Positions 9,153 through 17,625 of a stretch of 64,000 nt of DNA are shown here, in pieces (the stretch's first letter is position 1; every line of letters begins with the position of its first letter). The stretch is taken from positions 7,568-71,567 of the forward strand of contig CAZOHM010000013.1 of NCBI GenBank assembly GCA_964579795.1, in the 5' to 3' direction. A model generated the notes under the pieces. That model did not search any database, had not been told where the DNA came from, and saw only the letters and a program-made list of their open reading frames with translations. The position numbers were made by a program, and so were the translations under genes. This DNA is from JAEYFP01 sp964579795. GTDB taxonomy: Bacteria > Bacillota > Clostridia > Lachnospirales > Lachnospiraceae.

Positions 9153-10418
9153 ATGGTAAAAAAAGTATATCAGGGCTTTGCCTGTATCTTTACCTCAATA
9201 TTGGTTATTGGATTTATTATCTTTTTTGCGAGATTCTCCGCAAAAATGGTACTGGTAAACAAGCTGCATATGAATTCAGGACTGCTACAGGAAGTAGCAG
9301 GCTATACGCTTGGTGACTGGCTTGGCATGCAGACTATACAGGAAGAAAATCAGGTGAGTTCAGAGTATCAGAAATATGTGGACATAAACAGTCAAATGCT
9401 GCAGATTACCTCTGATGAGCAGGAAACGGCAGCTGCTGAGGAATCTATGAAGCAACGGCTGGAAACCTATTGCAATGAAAAGTTCGCATTTTATCCGTCA
9501 CTTAAGACATTAAAGCAGTCATATGACAGACTGATAGGATGGGATATTGCCTATGCAAGAGCAGACGGTGCACCATATGATTTAGAAAATGGATACACAT
9601 GGATGGCATCAGAATATAAGCCGACTGCAGGAAACGCACGAGTTGCAGAAATGACTGAGCGTGGAAGGCTATGCGAGAGAAACGGAGTACAGTTTTTATA
9701 TGTTCAGCTGCCGAACAGAATCAGCGTAGATGAAAAAGAAGTTCCGCTTGGTGTGAGCGAGCATACAAATGATAACATCAACGCAGTGATTGACGGATTG
9801 AAGGAAGAGCAAACAGCCTGCTATGATTTACGACAGAGTATGTATGCGAAAGGGTGGAATCCTAAGGATGGCTATTATCTGACGGATGGTCACTGGACAC
9901 CTGAATCCGGTTTTGCGGCAGCAGGCTGCCTGGCAGAGTGTCTGAATGAGAATTACCGGATGAAATTTGATACCGGGTTGTTTGATGAAAATCGATACCT
10001 GACTGAGACATATTCGCTACAGAATCTTTCCAATCACGAGAGTGTCAGTATCCTATATCCTGAGTTTGAGACAAATCTTAGGTTTTGCGATTTTATGAGA
10101 GATGGCGAATACAGTGGAGATTTTGAAGCAGCCTGTATTGACAAAAGTATGATGGATACTGTATTTCGAAAGAGAGTCTTAGATGTCTACTCTGCGTCGA
10201 GGATTAGAAATACAACGCTCGGAATGATAGAAAATCTTGATGAAGTCAATAATGATACGGAAATATTATTTTATGTAAACTCAATGAGCTGGTATCTTGT
10301 TCCTTATTTGTCACTTGATTTGAAGCGTGCTTATTTTACGACAGGAACAACGCCGGAACAGATGGAATATCTAGTAGAACAGCTGCAGCCGGATATGGTG
10401 ATTGCTATTTTACTCTAA
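9153..10418 (+). CDS. DHHW/AlgJ-AlgX-like extracytoplasmic acetyltransferase partner
   Basis: The 421-residue protein has one N-terminal hydrophobic anchor (about residues 10-28) and an extracellular domain. It contains DGHWTPESG near residue 244, matching the D-x-H-W motif of the DHHW/AlgX group, whose SGNH-like domain transfers acyl groups to polysaccharide. The late FYVNSMSWYLVPYL occupies the place of the usual serine-containing block. GGGGG precedes ATG 9153. It sits 16 bases after the MBOAT gene and should act with it outside the membrane. A run of Gln/Glu-rich sequence follows the anchor. The acyl group and target are unknown. Confidence 0.8.
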   Translation: MVKKVYQGFACIFTSILVIGFIIFFARFSAKMVLVNKLHMNSGLLQEVAGYTLGDWLGMQTIQEENQVSSEYQKYVDINSQMLQITSDEQETAAAEESMKQRLETYCNEKFAFYPSLKTLKQSYDRLIGWDIAYARADGAPYDLENGYTWMASEYKPTAGNARVAEMTERGRLCERNGVQFLYVQLPNRISVDEKEVPLGVSEHTNDNINAVIDGLKEEQTACYDLRQSMYAKGWNPKDGYYLTDGHWTPESGFAAAGCLAECLNENYRMKFDTGLFDENRYLTETYSLQNLSNHESVSILYPEFETNLRFCDFMRDGEYSGDFEAACIDKSMMDTVFRKRVLDVYSASRIRNTTLGMIENLDEVNNDTEILFYVNSMSWYLVPYLSLDLKRAYFTTGTTPEQMEYLVEQLQPDMVIAILL

Positions 10419-10434
10419 AATATAAAAACGAATT

Positions 10435-10462
10435 TTGACATATCAGAGTCAGATGCTATAAT
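10435..10462 (+). promoter_or_regulatory. Sigma-A-type promoter with extended -10
   Basis: TTGACA at 10435-10440 and TATAAT at 10457-10462 are separated by 16 bases, and TGC directly before the -10 makes an extended -10. Both hexamers are perfect consensus. Transcription should start near 10469, upstream of ATG 10496. It sits between the DHHW gene and the PtmE-like gene and probably drives the nonulosonate genes that follow. Confidence 0.85.
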
Positions 10463-10495
10463 ATGGTGAGAGTATTGTCGAAAGGAAAGCTGCCA

Positions 10496-11545
10496 ATGAA
10501 CACAAACCTGAAGGATTACATTGTAAGCGAAGATACATCTATTATAGATACGATGAAAACAATCAATCGTGGAGAAAATGCCATTGCATTCGTGTGTGAG
10601 CAGATGAAGCTTTTAGCGGCTGTGTCAGACGGAGATGTCAGACGGTATATTATTCAGGGTGGAGATTTGAGCAAATCAATTCGTGAAATAGCCAATTATC
10701 ATCCAATCTTTGTACTTCGCGATGAAGCAGTTGACTATGACAGCTACATGAGAGAAAAGAGTATTACTGCACTTCCGATAGTAGATGATAATCAGATACT
10801 CGCAGATATCGAGTTCCTCAGTAAAAGGACCGGTCAGAAGACACCGATTGGTATTCCCGTCGTCATTATGGCAGGTGGAAAGGGAAGCAGACTCAAGCCG
10901 TTTACAGAGATTTTGCCAAAACCCTTGATTCCGATAGGAAACAGGACGATTACCGAGCATATTATTTCACGCTTTGAGGAATATGAGTGCAGTCACTTTG
11001 ATATGATTGTCAACTATAAAAAGAATTTTATCAAATCGTATTTTCAGGACAATGAGAAGCGTTATGATATTTCATTTGTAGAGGAGCCAGAGTTCTGGGG
11101 GACTGCCGGTGGATTAAGGCTTGTTGAGGACAGATATGACAGCACGTTTTTTATTACGAACTGTGATATCCTCATTGAATCGGATTACAGGGACATTTAT
11201 GATTATCATAAGAACAGCGGCAATATCATTACGATGGTCTGTGCCCGCAAAAAGGTTGTGATACCGTATGGTACAGTTGAAGCAGATGAGGACGGACATG
11301 TCACAGAGCTAAAAGAAAAGCCTTCTTTTGAGTTTAAGACAAATACGGGATTGTATCTTGCAGAGCCAGAATTCATTAAAAAAATACCAAAGCATACCAA
11401 AATAGATATTACTGATGTAATTACACAGTGTATTCAGGATGGTGAGCGGGTAGGAACCTATTTAATCAGCGAAAACGAATGGCTGGACATGGGTCAGCTC
11501 GATGAGATGGAGCGGATGAAAAAACATTTGAATGTGGAAGGATAG
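10496..11545 (+). CDS. CBS-domain nucleotidyltransferase, PtmE-like (glucosamine-1-phosphate guanylyltransferase)
   Basis: The 349-residue protein joins an N-terminal CBS pair (about residues 1-115, with TIKRxxNAIAF-like and ITALPIVDD blocks) to a sugar nucleotidyltransferase domain with MAGGKGSRLKPFTEILPKP near residue 123 and a later NCDILIESD. This architecture matches PtmE, which makes GDP-GlcNAc for legionaminic acid synthesis in Campylobacter. The neighbouring LegB- and LegI-like genes agree. An in-frame ATG at 10463 directly abuts the promoter's -10 hexamer and would not be transcribed; ATG 10496 with AAAGGA upstream is the start. Confidence 0.8.
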   Translation: MNTNLKDYIVSEDTSIIDTMKTINRGENAIAFVCEQMKLLAAVSDGDVRRYIIQGGDLSKSIREIANYHPIFVLRDEAVDYDSYMREKSITALPIVDDNQILADIEFLSKRTGQKTPIGIPVVIMAGGKGSRLKPFTEILPKPLIPIGNRTITEHIISRFEEYECSHFDMIVNYKKNFIKSYFQDNEKRYDISFVEEPEFWGTAGGLRLVEDRYDSTFFITNCDILIESDYRDIYDYHKNSGNIITMVCARKKVVIPYGTVEADEDGHVTELKEKPSFEFKTNTGLYLAEPEFIKKIPKHTKIDITDVITQCIQDGERVGTYLISENEWLDMGQLDEMERMKKHLNVEG

Positions 11546-11560
11546 CAGGTTTAGTAAACA

Positions 11561-12562
11561 ATGGACAAGGTGTTAATCATAGCCGAAGCAGGCGTAAACT
11601 ATAACGGAGATATAGAAACTGCAAAACAGATGGTTGCGGTGGCAGCAAAGGCTGGAGCCGATATCGTAAAATTTCAGACAGGAAAGCCGGAAAACTCTAT
11701 TTCTGTGTATGCAAAAAAGGCAGAATACCAGCAGGAGACAACAGGTACAGCGGAAAGCCAGCTGCAGATGTGTAAAAAGATTATGCTGCCGGACGAAGAT
11801 TATCCGGAGCTTGTGAGAGCATGCAGAGAGCACCATATACAGTTCTTATCTACTCCATTTGACTGTGAGAGCGTTGATTTCCTGGCAGGTTTTGGTGTGT
11901 CACTCTGGAAAATCCCATCAGGAGAGATTACAAATTTACCACTGCTTCTGCATATCGCAAAACGAAGAGAGCCTGTCATTCTCTCGACCGGAATGAGTAC
12001 GATGGAAGAAATAGAAACTGCCGTAGCAGTACTTAGAGAGCATGGGGCAGGATTAATAACAGTATTACAGTGTAATACAGAGTATCCCACACCTTTTCGG
12101 GATGCCAATATCAGAGCAATGCAAACAATTGCAAACAGGCTGAATGTTCAGACAGGCTATTCAGACCATACAAACGGGATAGAGGTTTCTGTAGCCGCAG
12201 TTGCCCTTGGTGCAAAAATTATAGAAAAGCATTTTACACTTGACCGTACGATGCCGGGACCGGATCAGGCAGCCAGTATGGAGCCGGATGAATTAAAGCA
12301 GCTGGTGGATGCAATTCGTCATACAGAGGAGGCACTTGGCTCCGGAGAAAAGCTTCCGTCAGAATCTGAAATAAAGAATCGAGACATTGCCAGAAAAAGC
12401 ATTGTCGCAAAACGTCCAATCAAGGCTGGAGAATGTCTGTCAGAAGAAAATCTGACATGTAAGCGCCCGGGAGACGGGATATCGCCGATGAAGTGGTTTG
12501 ATGTTATCGGGAAAGCTGCTGTGCGTGATTTTGCACCTGATGAGCAGATAGAAATCAAATAA
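11561..12562 (+). CDS. N-acetylneuraminate/legionaminate synthase family (NeuB/LegI)
   Basis: The 333-residue protein starts with the family hallmark IIAEAGVNYNGD and has KFQTGKPEN, FLSTPFDCESVDFL and SDHTNGIEV. It ends with a SAF domain (RPIKAGECLSEENL near residue 285). NeuB-type enzymes condense PEP with a 6-carbon amino sugar to give a nonulosonic acid. With LegB- and PtmE-like neighbours, the product is more likely legionaminic acid than Neu5Ac, but that is inference. The gap to the previous gene is 15 bases. The ribosome binding site is weak. Confidence 0.88.
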   Translation: MDKVLIIAEAGVNYNGDIETAKQMVAVAAKAGADIVKFQTGKPENSISVYAKKAEYQQETTGTAESQLQMCKKIMLPDEDYPELVRACREHHIQFLSTPFDCESVDFLAGFGVSLWKIPSGEITNLPLLLHIAKRREPVILSTGMSTMEEIETAVAVLREHGAGLITVLQCNTEYPTPFRDANIRAMQTIANRLNVQTGYSDHTNGIEVSVAAVALGAKIIEKHFTLDRTMPGPDQAASMEPDELKQLVDAIRHTEEALGSGEKLPSESEIKNRDIARKSIVAKRPIKAGECLSEENLTCKRPGDGISPMKWFDVIGKAAVRDFAPDEQIEIK

Positions 12563-12575
12563 AGAAGGATAGAGT

Positions 12576-13865
12576 ATGCAGAAACAACATAAGTATGATT
12601 TAAGAGGAAAACGTCTTTTATTCGTGGGAGCGTCAGGACATTTCACACCGGCAATTGAAGCGGCAAAGGAAATGGGCGTCTATACGATAGCCATTAATTA
12701 TTCACCGGCAGCAGCCGGAAAGAAGTTTGCCGATCTTGCAGTAGATGTAGATACCTATAATCCTGATGAAGTGCTGGCCTTTGCCAGAGAGCAAAAAATC
12801 GATGGGCTTTTTACGAGCTGGAATGAAGTAAACATATATACAACAGAATATGTTGCAAAGCAAATGGGACTGCCATTTTATGGTACAAAGGAGCAGCTTG
12901 ATCAGCTGATCAAAAAAAACGCCTTCAAGGAAACATGCAGAAGGTATGGAGTACCGGTTGTGCCGGAGTACTTCACCGGTCATGATTTGACAGATGAGAT
13001 GATAGATAAATTTGTATATCCTGTGATTTTTAAGCCAACAGACAGTGGCGGAACAAGAGGCATGACCATTTTATATGATAAAAGCGGTGTACATGCTGCC
13101 TATGAAAAGGCAATGGAGGCTTCCATTGAGAAAAAGATTGTTGTTGAGAAGTATTTAAAGGATACAAAGCTGATAGTTATTGACTTTGCAGTGCAGAATG
13201 GAGAACCATACATTGTCAGTGTGGCAGACCGTTCAACTGTCAGAGATTCAGAAATGAGCGTTCCGCTTGCTGTTTCATTTATGTATCCTTCTGACTATAT
13301 TGATATGGTAGAAGAGCAGGTGCTTCCTTCCCTGAAGCAGATGATTAAGGGCCTTGGAATTCAAAACGGCATCATTTCCATGGAAGGAATGATCAGTGAA
13401 GGCGTCATGTATATTATTGAGACACAGTTTCGGTTTGGCGGGACACACTGTGATAAGTTCGTAACACTTGACACCGGTGTGGATCTGATGAAAATGATGG
13501 TTGAGTTTTCGCTGACAGGCCATTTTGACAGTTATAATCTAAAGCAGACAATGAATCCGAGATTTCACGGTATTTATGCATGCCAGAATCTGCAGATGAA
13601 TCCCGGAGTGATTGCCCACATTGGCGGAATCGACAAGGTAAAGGCACTTCCCGGAGTAGACTGGTTTATCCAGTTAAAGAACATTGGGGACGGTGTGGTA
13701 GCAGACGGTTCCACAGCGAGAAATTTTGCAAAAATAGGTCTTTCCGGAGCAAACAGAAGAGAGTTATACAATTTGATGGATCAGATTCAGAGTACACTGG
13801 ACATCAAGGATCAGGACGGAAATGACATGGTCATTCACAATATTCCATTATCATTTAGACAGTGA
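12576..13865 (+). CDS. ATP-grasp carboxylate ligase-like protein
   Basis: The 429-residue protein has the three-part ATP-grasp layout. An N-terminal Rossmann-like domain (LLFVGASGHFTPAIEAAKEMG) is followed by the linker region TKEQLDQLIKKNAFKE. The ATP-grasp domain then shows VYPVIFKPTDSGGTRG, VVEKYLKDTKLIVIDF and IETQFRFGG. Such enzymes form acyl-phosphate intermediates and join a carboxylate to an amine, thiol or similar group. The substrate cannot be read from sequence; an amino acid or nonulosonate modification is possible. AGAAGGATAG precedes ATG 12576. The gene ends over the -35 of the next promoter. Confidence 0.8.
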   Translation: MQKQHKYDLRGKRLLFVGASGHFTPAIEAAKEMGVYTIAINYSPAAAGKKFADLAVDVDTYNPDEVLAFAREQKIDGLFTSWNEVNIYTTEYVAKQMGLPFYGTKEQLDQLIKKNAFKETCRRYGVPVVPEYFTGHDLTDEMIDKFVYPVIFKPTDSGGTRGMTILYDKSGVHAAYEKAMEASIEKKIVVEKYLKDTKLIVIDFAVQNGEPYIVSVADRSTVRDSEMSVPLAVSFMYPSDYIDMVEEQVLPSLKQMIKGLGIQNGIISMEGMISEGVMYIIETQFRFGGTHCDKFVTLDTGVDLMKMMVEFSLTGHFDSYNLKQTMNPRFHGIYACQNLQMNPGVIAHIGGIDKVKALPGVDWFIQLKNIGDGVVADGSTARNFAKIGLSGANRRELYNLMDQIQSTLDIKDQDGNDMVIHNIPLSFRQ

Positions 13866-13890
13866 CAAGAGGGCACTTTCGAGATATAAT
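13862..13890 (+). promoter_or_regulatory. Probable sigma-A-type internal promoter
   Basis: GTGACA at 13862-13867 (one mismatch to TTGACA) and a perfect TATAAT at 13885-13890 are 17 bases apart. The -35 overlaps the stop codon of the ATP-grasp gene. CACTTTC at 13874-13880 and GAAAGTG at 13898-13904 form an inverted repeat spanning the -10, a possible operator. Transcription would give the cassette starting at 13948 its own control. Confidence 0.65.
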
Positions 13891-13947
13891 GTGCTATGAA
13901 AGTGAAAGCATCACAATATGATATCCGTAAGCTATGAGGAGAAAAGT

Positions 13948-14988
13948 ATGAAAAAGATGAGAGTATTAATCAACGGACTTGGCAGAATCGGTCGTGCAAT
14001 TGTCAGAATCAATCTGGAGAATGATTATTTTGACCTTGTTGCAATCAATGATATCAATCCGGACAATAAAAATATGGCATATCTGCTGAAATATGACTGT
14101 ACGTTTGGGAAGCTTCCTAATCAGGTAAACAGTGACGAAAATTATATTTATATTGATGATAATAAAATCAGAATATCCCATGAGAGCGAAATCAATGATG
14201 TGGATATGACAGACATAGACATTGTGGTGGAAGCATCCGGTGTACAGAAAAACATAGACCAGGTTGATAAAATGGCAGCCGCATCTACTGTAAAAAGATT
14301 TATTATTACGAATGTGAATTCCAAGAAATCCAAAAATATTATTTTCGGTGTAAATGAAAAAGAATTGGAGGACATGGATCAGAAGATTTTGTCGTCTAGC
14401 ATTTGCGATGCAATATCATTAGGACCTATTTACGGTATCTTATCAAAAAACTTCAAGATAGAGAGTGGCTTTCTTGTAACGCTGCATCCTTGGCTTTCCT
14501 ATCAGAACCTGCTTGATGGACCGGCGAAATCATGGTCTCAGCCGGGAGATGTATATTCGCATTATGCACTTGGCAGAGCTTCCACGCAAAATCTGATTCC
14601 GAAATCGACATCTGCCATCCGCGCACTCAGTAACGTATTTCCGGAGGCGCTTGATACAGTATGCAGCTTTTCCTATAGGACACCGACTCAGATTGTATCG
14701 AGTGCAGTTCTGACACTGGTACTTGACAGGAACACGACACCTGAGGAATTGATCGGACTTTTCAGTGAAGTAGAGAAACAGCAGCAGTATCCGATTCTTG
14801 AGACAACAAACGAACCATTGATTTCTATAGATTATGTAAAGAACAATCACTCTGCAATTATTGATACCCGTTGGATTCAGGTCAAAAACGGCAACCACAT
14901 AGAGCTTGTATACTGGTATGACAATGAGTGGGGATATTCGTCAAGAATTGTGGATATGATAAAATATCTGGGTGGTCTTTATTCATGA
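13948..14988 (+). CDS. Glyceraldehyde-3-phosphate dehydrogenase paralogue
   Basis: The 346-residue protein has the GAPDH fold: INGLGRIGRAIVRI at the start, catalytic Cys153 in SSSICDAISLGP, general-base His180 in TLHPWL, and the C-terminal YDNEWGYSSRIVDMIKYL. The usual SNASCTTNCLAP block is strongly altered around the Cys, and phosphate-site residues differ, so this is unlikely to be the glycolytic enzyme. It may oxidise another aldehyde phosphate, such as erythrose-4-phosphate or a cyclitol precursor. ATG 13948 has AGGAG six bases upstream; an in-frame ATG at 13918 does not. It is the first gene after the internal promoter. Confidence 0.85.
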   Translation: MKKMRVLINGLGRIGRAIVRINLENDYFDLVAINDINPDNKNMAYLLKYDCTFGKLPNQVNSDENYIYIDDNKIRISHESEINDVDMTDIDIVVEASGVQKNIDQVDKMAAASTVKRFIITNVNSKKSKNIIFGVNEKELEDMDQKILSSSICDAISLGPIYGILSKNFKIESGFLVTLHPWLSYQNLLDGPAKSWSQPGDVYSHYALGRASTQNLIPKSTSAIRALSNVFPEALDTVCSFSYRTPTQIVSSAVLTLVLDRNTTPEELIGLFSEVEKQQQYPILETTNEPLISIDYVKNNHSAIIDTRWIQVKNGNHIELVYWYDNEWGYSSRIVDMIKYLGGLYS

Positions 14989-16130
14989 AAATATTAGCAG
15001 CAGCTGGGTCTTTCAAGGATGTTTATACATCCCTGGAGGCCTGCGAGATGATTAAGAATATTTTAGGTGCACAGCATGAGGTAATTACTGCCCCAATCTG
15101 CGATGGCGGAGAGTACACCTACGATATTCTTAATTCTTATTTTACCTGTAAAAAAGAATATGCCAAGGACGTCTGTAATCCATACGGAAAACAGGTTCGC
15201 GTACCATATCTTGTACTTTCTGAGGAGGCTTACGTGATTTCTTCTGAAATCATTCGTCTGATGCCCGAAGAGGAGGCTTATAAAAATCCGCTTCTGCTGA
15301 CCGACTATGGACTCGGACAGGTGCTGCTTGATGCAGTACAAAAGGGGTATCGCAGGATTAATCTCTGTCTTGGCGGGACATCCACGATTGGCTTTGGGAT
15401 CGGGACGGCGCAGGCACTTGGTGTGCGTTTTTATGATGAGACAGGAGCGTTATTTACAGAACCGTTAAAGCCTGTTCAGTACAGTCAAATATCAAGAATG
15501 GAATATGATAGGGAGCATTTTAGCGGTATCCATCTTAAGGTCATTAATGACGGAATTACAAAGGCATGCGACCTTGCAACAGTCAATCCACTCAAGATAG
15601 GAAAGCAGTTTGCGGGGGATAAACAGGAAATCCTTCAAAAAATTGACGAAGCGTTTGCCGCAGTGCTCCGTGTGACCGGATTAACAGCAAAAGACCCCTA
15701 TTCCGGGAATGGCGGTGGAATTTACTTTGGTATAGAGCATTTATTTGACACAGAGTATGTGAAGGGTACAGAGTATTTTTGCAGATTATTTCATCTGAAA
15801 GAGGCAATTGAGAGCTGCGAGCTTGTAATTACCGGAGAAGGAAGATTTGACAATCCGCATTTGAAAAAAATCCCTATAGTAGTGACTGAGCTTGCAAAAA
15901 ACTGTCACAAGCGAGTCCTTTTCATATGTGGACAGGCAGATGAAGAATTACTGAGTCATACAGATTTAGCAGCCATCGGAATAGATACGTTAATCAGCTG
16001 TGGCAGCTATTACAGAACGCACAAAATTGAAAAGACCTATGAAAATGATGCCATGATGTATCGGGAAATGACACCAGTGATTCTCAGGGAGGAATTAGAA
16101 AAGCTATGGAAAACGAATTATTCAGTATGA
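14985..16130 (+). CDS. Glycerate-kinase-family protein
   Basis: The 381-residue protein aligns with type II glycerate kinases. It has AAAGSFKDVYTS at the start, ICDGGEYTYDIL near residue 39, LCLGGTSTIGFGIGTAQALGV, GNGGGIYFG and LVITGEGRFDNPH near 281. It is divergent (family consensus APDSFKGSLSA becomes AAAGSFKDVYTS), so the phosphoryl acceptor may be a glycerate-like or cyclitol compound rather than glycerate. The ATG overlaps the GAPDH-like stop in an ATGA junction, implying translational coupling. The position between a dehydrogenase and an SDR supports a biosynthetic role. Confidence 0.8.
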   Translation: MKILAAAGSFKDVYTSLEACEMIKNILGAQHEVITAPICDGGEYTYDILNSYFTCKKEYAKDVCNPYGKQVRVPYLVLSEEAYVISSEIIRLMPEEEAYKNPLLLTDYGLGQVLLDAVQKGYRRINLCLGGTSTIGFGIGTAQALGVRFYDETGALFTEPLKPVQYSQISRMEYDREHFSGIHLKVINDGITKACDLATVNPLKIGKQFAGDKQEILQKIDEAFAAVLRVTGLTAKDPYSGNGGGIYFGIEHLFDTEYVKGTEYFCRLFHLKEAIESCELVITGEGRFDNPHLKKIPIVVTELAKNCHKRVLFICGQADEELLSHTDLAAIGIDTLISCGSYYRTHKIEKTYENDAMMYREMTPVILREELEKLWKTNYSV

Positions 16131-16876
16131 AAAATATGAATGCAATTGTCACAGGCGGTGGAAAAGGGCTTGGAAAGGGAATTGCCGAGGGCTTTCTGGA
16201 AAGCGGAGCAAATGTCATCATTACCGGTTCTTCAGATGCGATATTTGAAACAGAAAAGGAATTTAAGGAAAAGGGCTTTTCGGGAATACATGCAGTACAG
16301 ATGAATCTGTCGGACAGAGCAGCGAGAGCAGAGGCTTTCACAGAATGTATCCGTCTATTTGAGGGTCGTCTGGACGTACTTGTCAACAATGCCGGTATCC
16401 AGAAGAGAATTCCACTTTGCGAGTTTCCCCTGGAAGCATGGGATGAGCTGCTGGAAATCAATCTGACAGCAGTTTTTGATTTAAGCCAGAGAGCTGTCAA
16501 TGTGATGAAACAACATCATTACGGTAAAATCATCAATGTTTCTTCGATAGGCGCACATATCAGCAGTGCAAGAAACATTCCTGCCTATCAGGCGGCAAAG
16601 GGCGGAGTCAGACAGCTGACAGTATGCTTTGCAGATGAATGTGCAGAATATGGTATTTGTACGAACGCCATTGCGCCCGGATATGCAAAAACAGGCTTGA
16701 CAACAGCTGTATATGAAAATGAGGAAGCGAGTGCCATGACATGCAAAAAGGTGCCGCTTGGCAGATGGGCGACTCCACAGGATCTGAAGGGCTGCACAAT
16801 CATGCTTGCATCTCATGCCGGAGACTATATTAATGGAGCATCTATTGTAATAGACGGCGGAGTGATTTGCCGTTAG
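16106..16876 (+). CDS. Classical short-chain dehydrogenase/reductase
   Basis: The 256-residue protein has the cofactor motif VTGGGKGLGKGIA (residues 14-26), NNAG, the catalytic Ser in VSSIG, and Tyr161/Lys165 in PAYQAAKGG. The C terminus GDYINGASIVIDGG is typical of gluconate-5-dehydrogenase or 3-ketoacyl reductase-like SDRs. It should reduce a ketone, or oxidise an alcohol, with NAD(P)H, probably a keto group on a cyclitol or sugar intermediate. It overlaps the kinase-like gene by 25 bases. GGAGG lies slightly far upstream (13 bases), and ATG 16127 is an alternative start. Confidence 0.88.
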   Translation: MENELFSMKNMNAIVTGGGKGLGKGIAEGFLESGANVIITGSSDAIFETEKEFKEKGFSGIHAVQMNLSDRAARAEAFTECIRLFEGRLDVLVNNAGIQKRIPLCEFPLEAWDELLEINLTAVFDLSQRAVNVMKQHHYGKIINVSSIGAHISSARNIPAYQAAKGGVRQLTVCFADECAEYGICTNAIAPGYAKTGLTTAVYENEEASAMTCKKVPLGRWATPQDLKGCTIMLASHAGDYINGASIVIDGGVICR

Positions 16877-16887
16877 GAAGGAAAGCC

Positions 16888-17625
16888 ATGAAAGCAGTTG
16901 TTCTATGGGCGGGATGTGGCCGCAGAATACAAAAAGAATATAATGGGCTGCATAAGGCAATGATTCCACTCTGTGGGAGGCCGCTGCTTGCCTATTTGCT
17001 TGATAATATCAGACGGGCAGGCTTTGAGGAGATTGTACCGGTGCTTGGCTACAGAGCAGAGGAGCTGCTTGCACAGATTCGTGCTTATGCTGAGCCTACG
17101 GTATTTCCGGTATACAATCCGGACTTTGACAGAACAAATAATCTGTACTCTCTGTTGCAGGCAAGAGATATTCTAGCAGGAGAGTCTTTTGTTGTGATTA
17201 ACGGGGATATGGTGTTTGATTATCATATTCTTGAGGATATCAGAAGGATGAGCGGAAACGCCATAGCCGTAGACACCAACACATATCCGAACCAGATCGA
17301 CAGTCCGCGAGTATTGATTCAGAATGAAAGAATTATGGATATTGGACGACACCGTTCCATTGAAGAAGCTAATGGATACGCAGTCGGTATTTACAGATTT
17401 TCCAAAGAGCTTTCAGAACCTTATTTTGATGCAGCAGTGGCACTTTGCGAGAGAAAACCGGAGGCAGGATATCATGAGCCACTTGAACCGTTGCTGGCTG
17501 AATCAATCGTGCATCCATGTGTGACTGGGTCACATTTGTGGATGGATGTAGATGAAAAGGCAGATGTACACAGAGCAGAACAAATGCTTACCGGATGGAG
17601 GAAGAAAGATGAATCAGGATATTGA
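16888..17625 (+). CDS. LicC/inositol-phosphate cytidylyltransferase-like nucleotidyltransferase
   Basis: The 245-residue GT-A-type nucleotidyltransferase begins with AVVLWAGCGRRI in place of LAAGxGxRL, then KAMIPLCGRPLL, FDRTNNLYSLLQA near residue 82, INGDMVFD near 105 and WMDVDEKAD near the end. The NNLYSL block is shared with LicC, IPCT and phosphonate cytidylyltransferases that activate small phosphate esters rather than hexoses. It could activate a cyclitol phosphate made by the next gene. ATG 16888 is preferred over TTG 16867 because GGAAGG precedes it. The nucleotide used, CTP or GTP, is not known. Confidence 0.8.
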   Translation: MKAVVLWAGCGRRIQKEYNGLHKAMIPLCGRPLLAYLLDNIRRAGFEEIVPVLGYRAEELLAQIRAYAEPTVFPVYNPDFDRTNNLYSLLQARDILAGESFVVINGDMVFDYHILEDIRRMSGNAIAVDTNTYPNQIDSPRVLIQNERIMDIGRHRSIEEANGYAVGIYRFSKELSEPYFDAAVALCERKPEAGYHEPLEPLLAESIVHPCVTGSHLWMDVDEKADVHRAEQMLTGWRKKDESGY

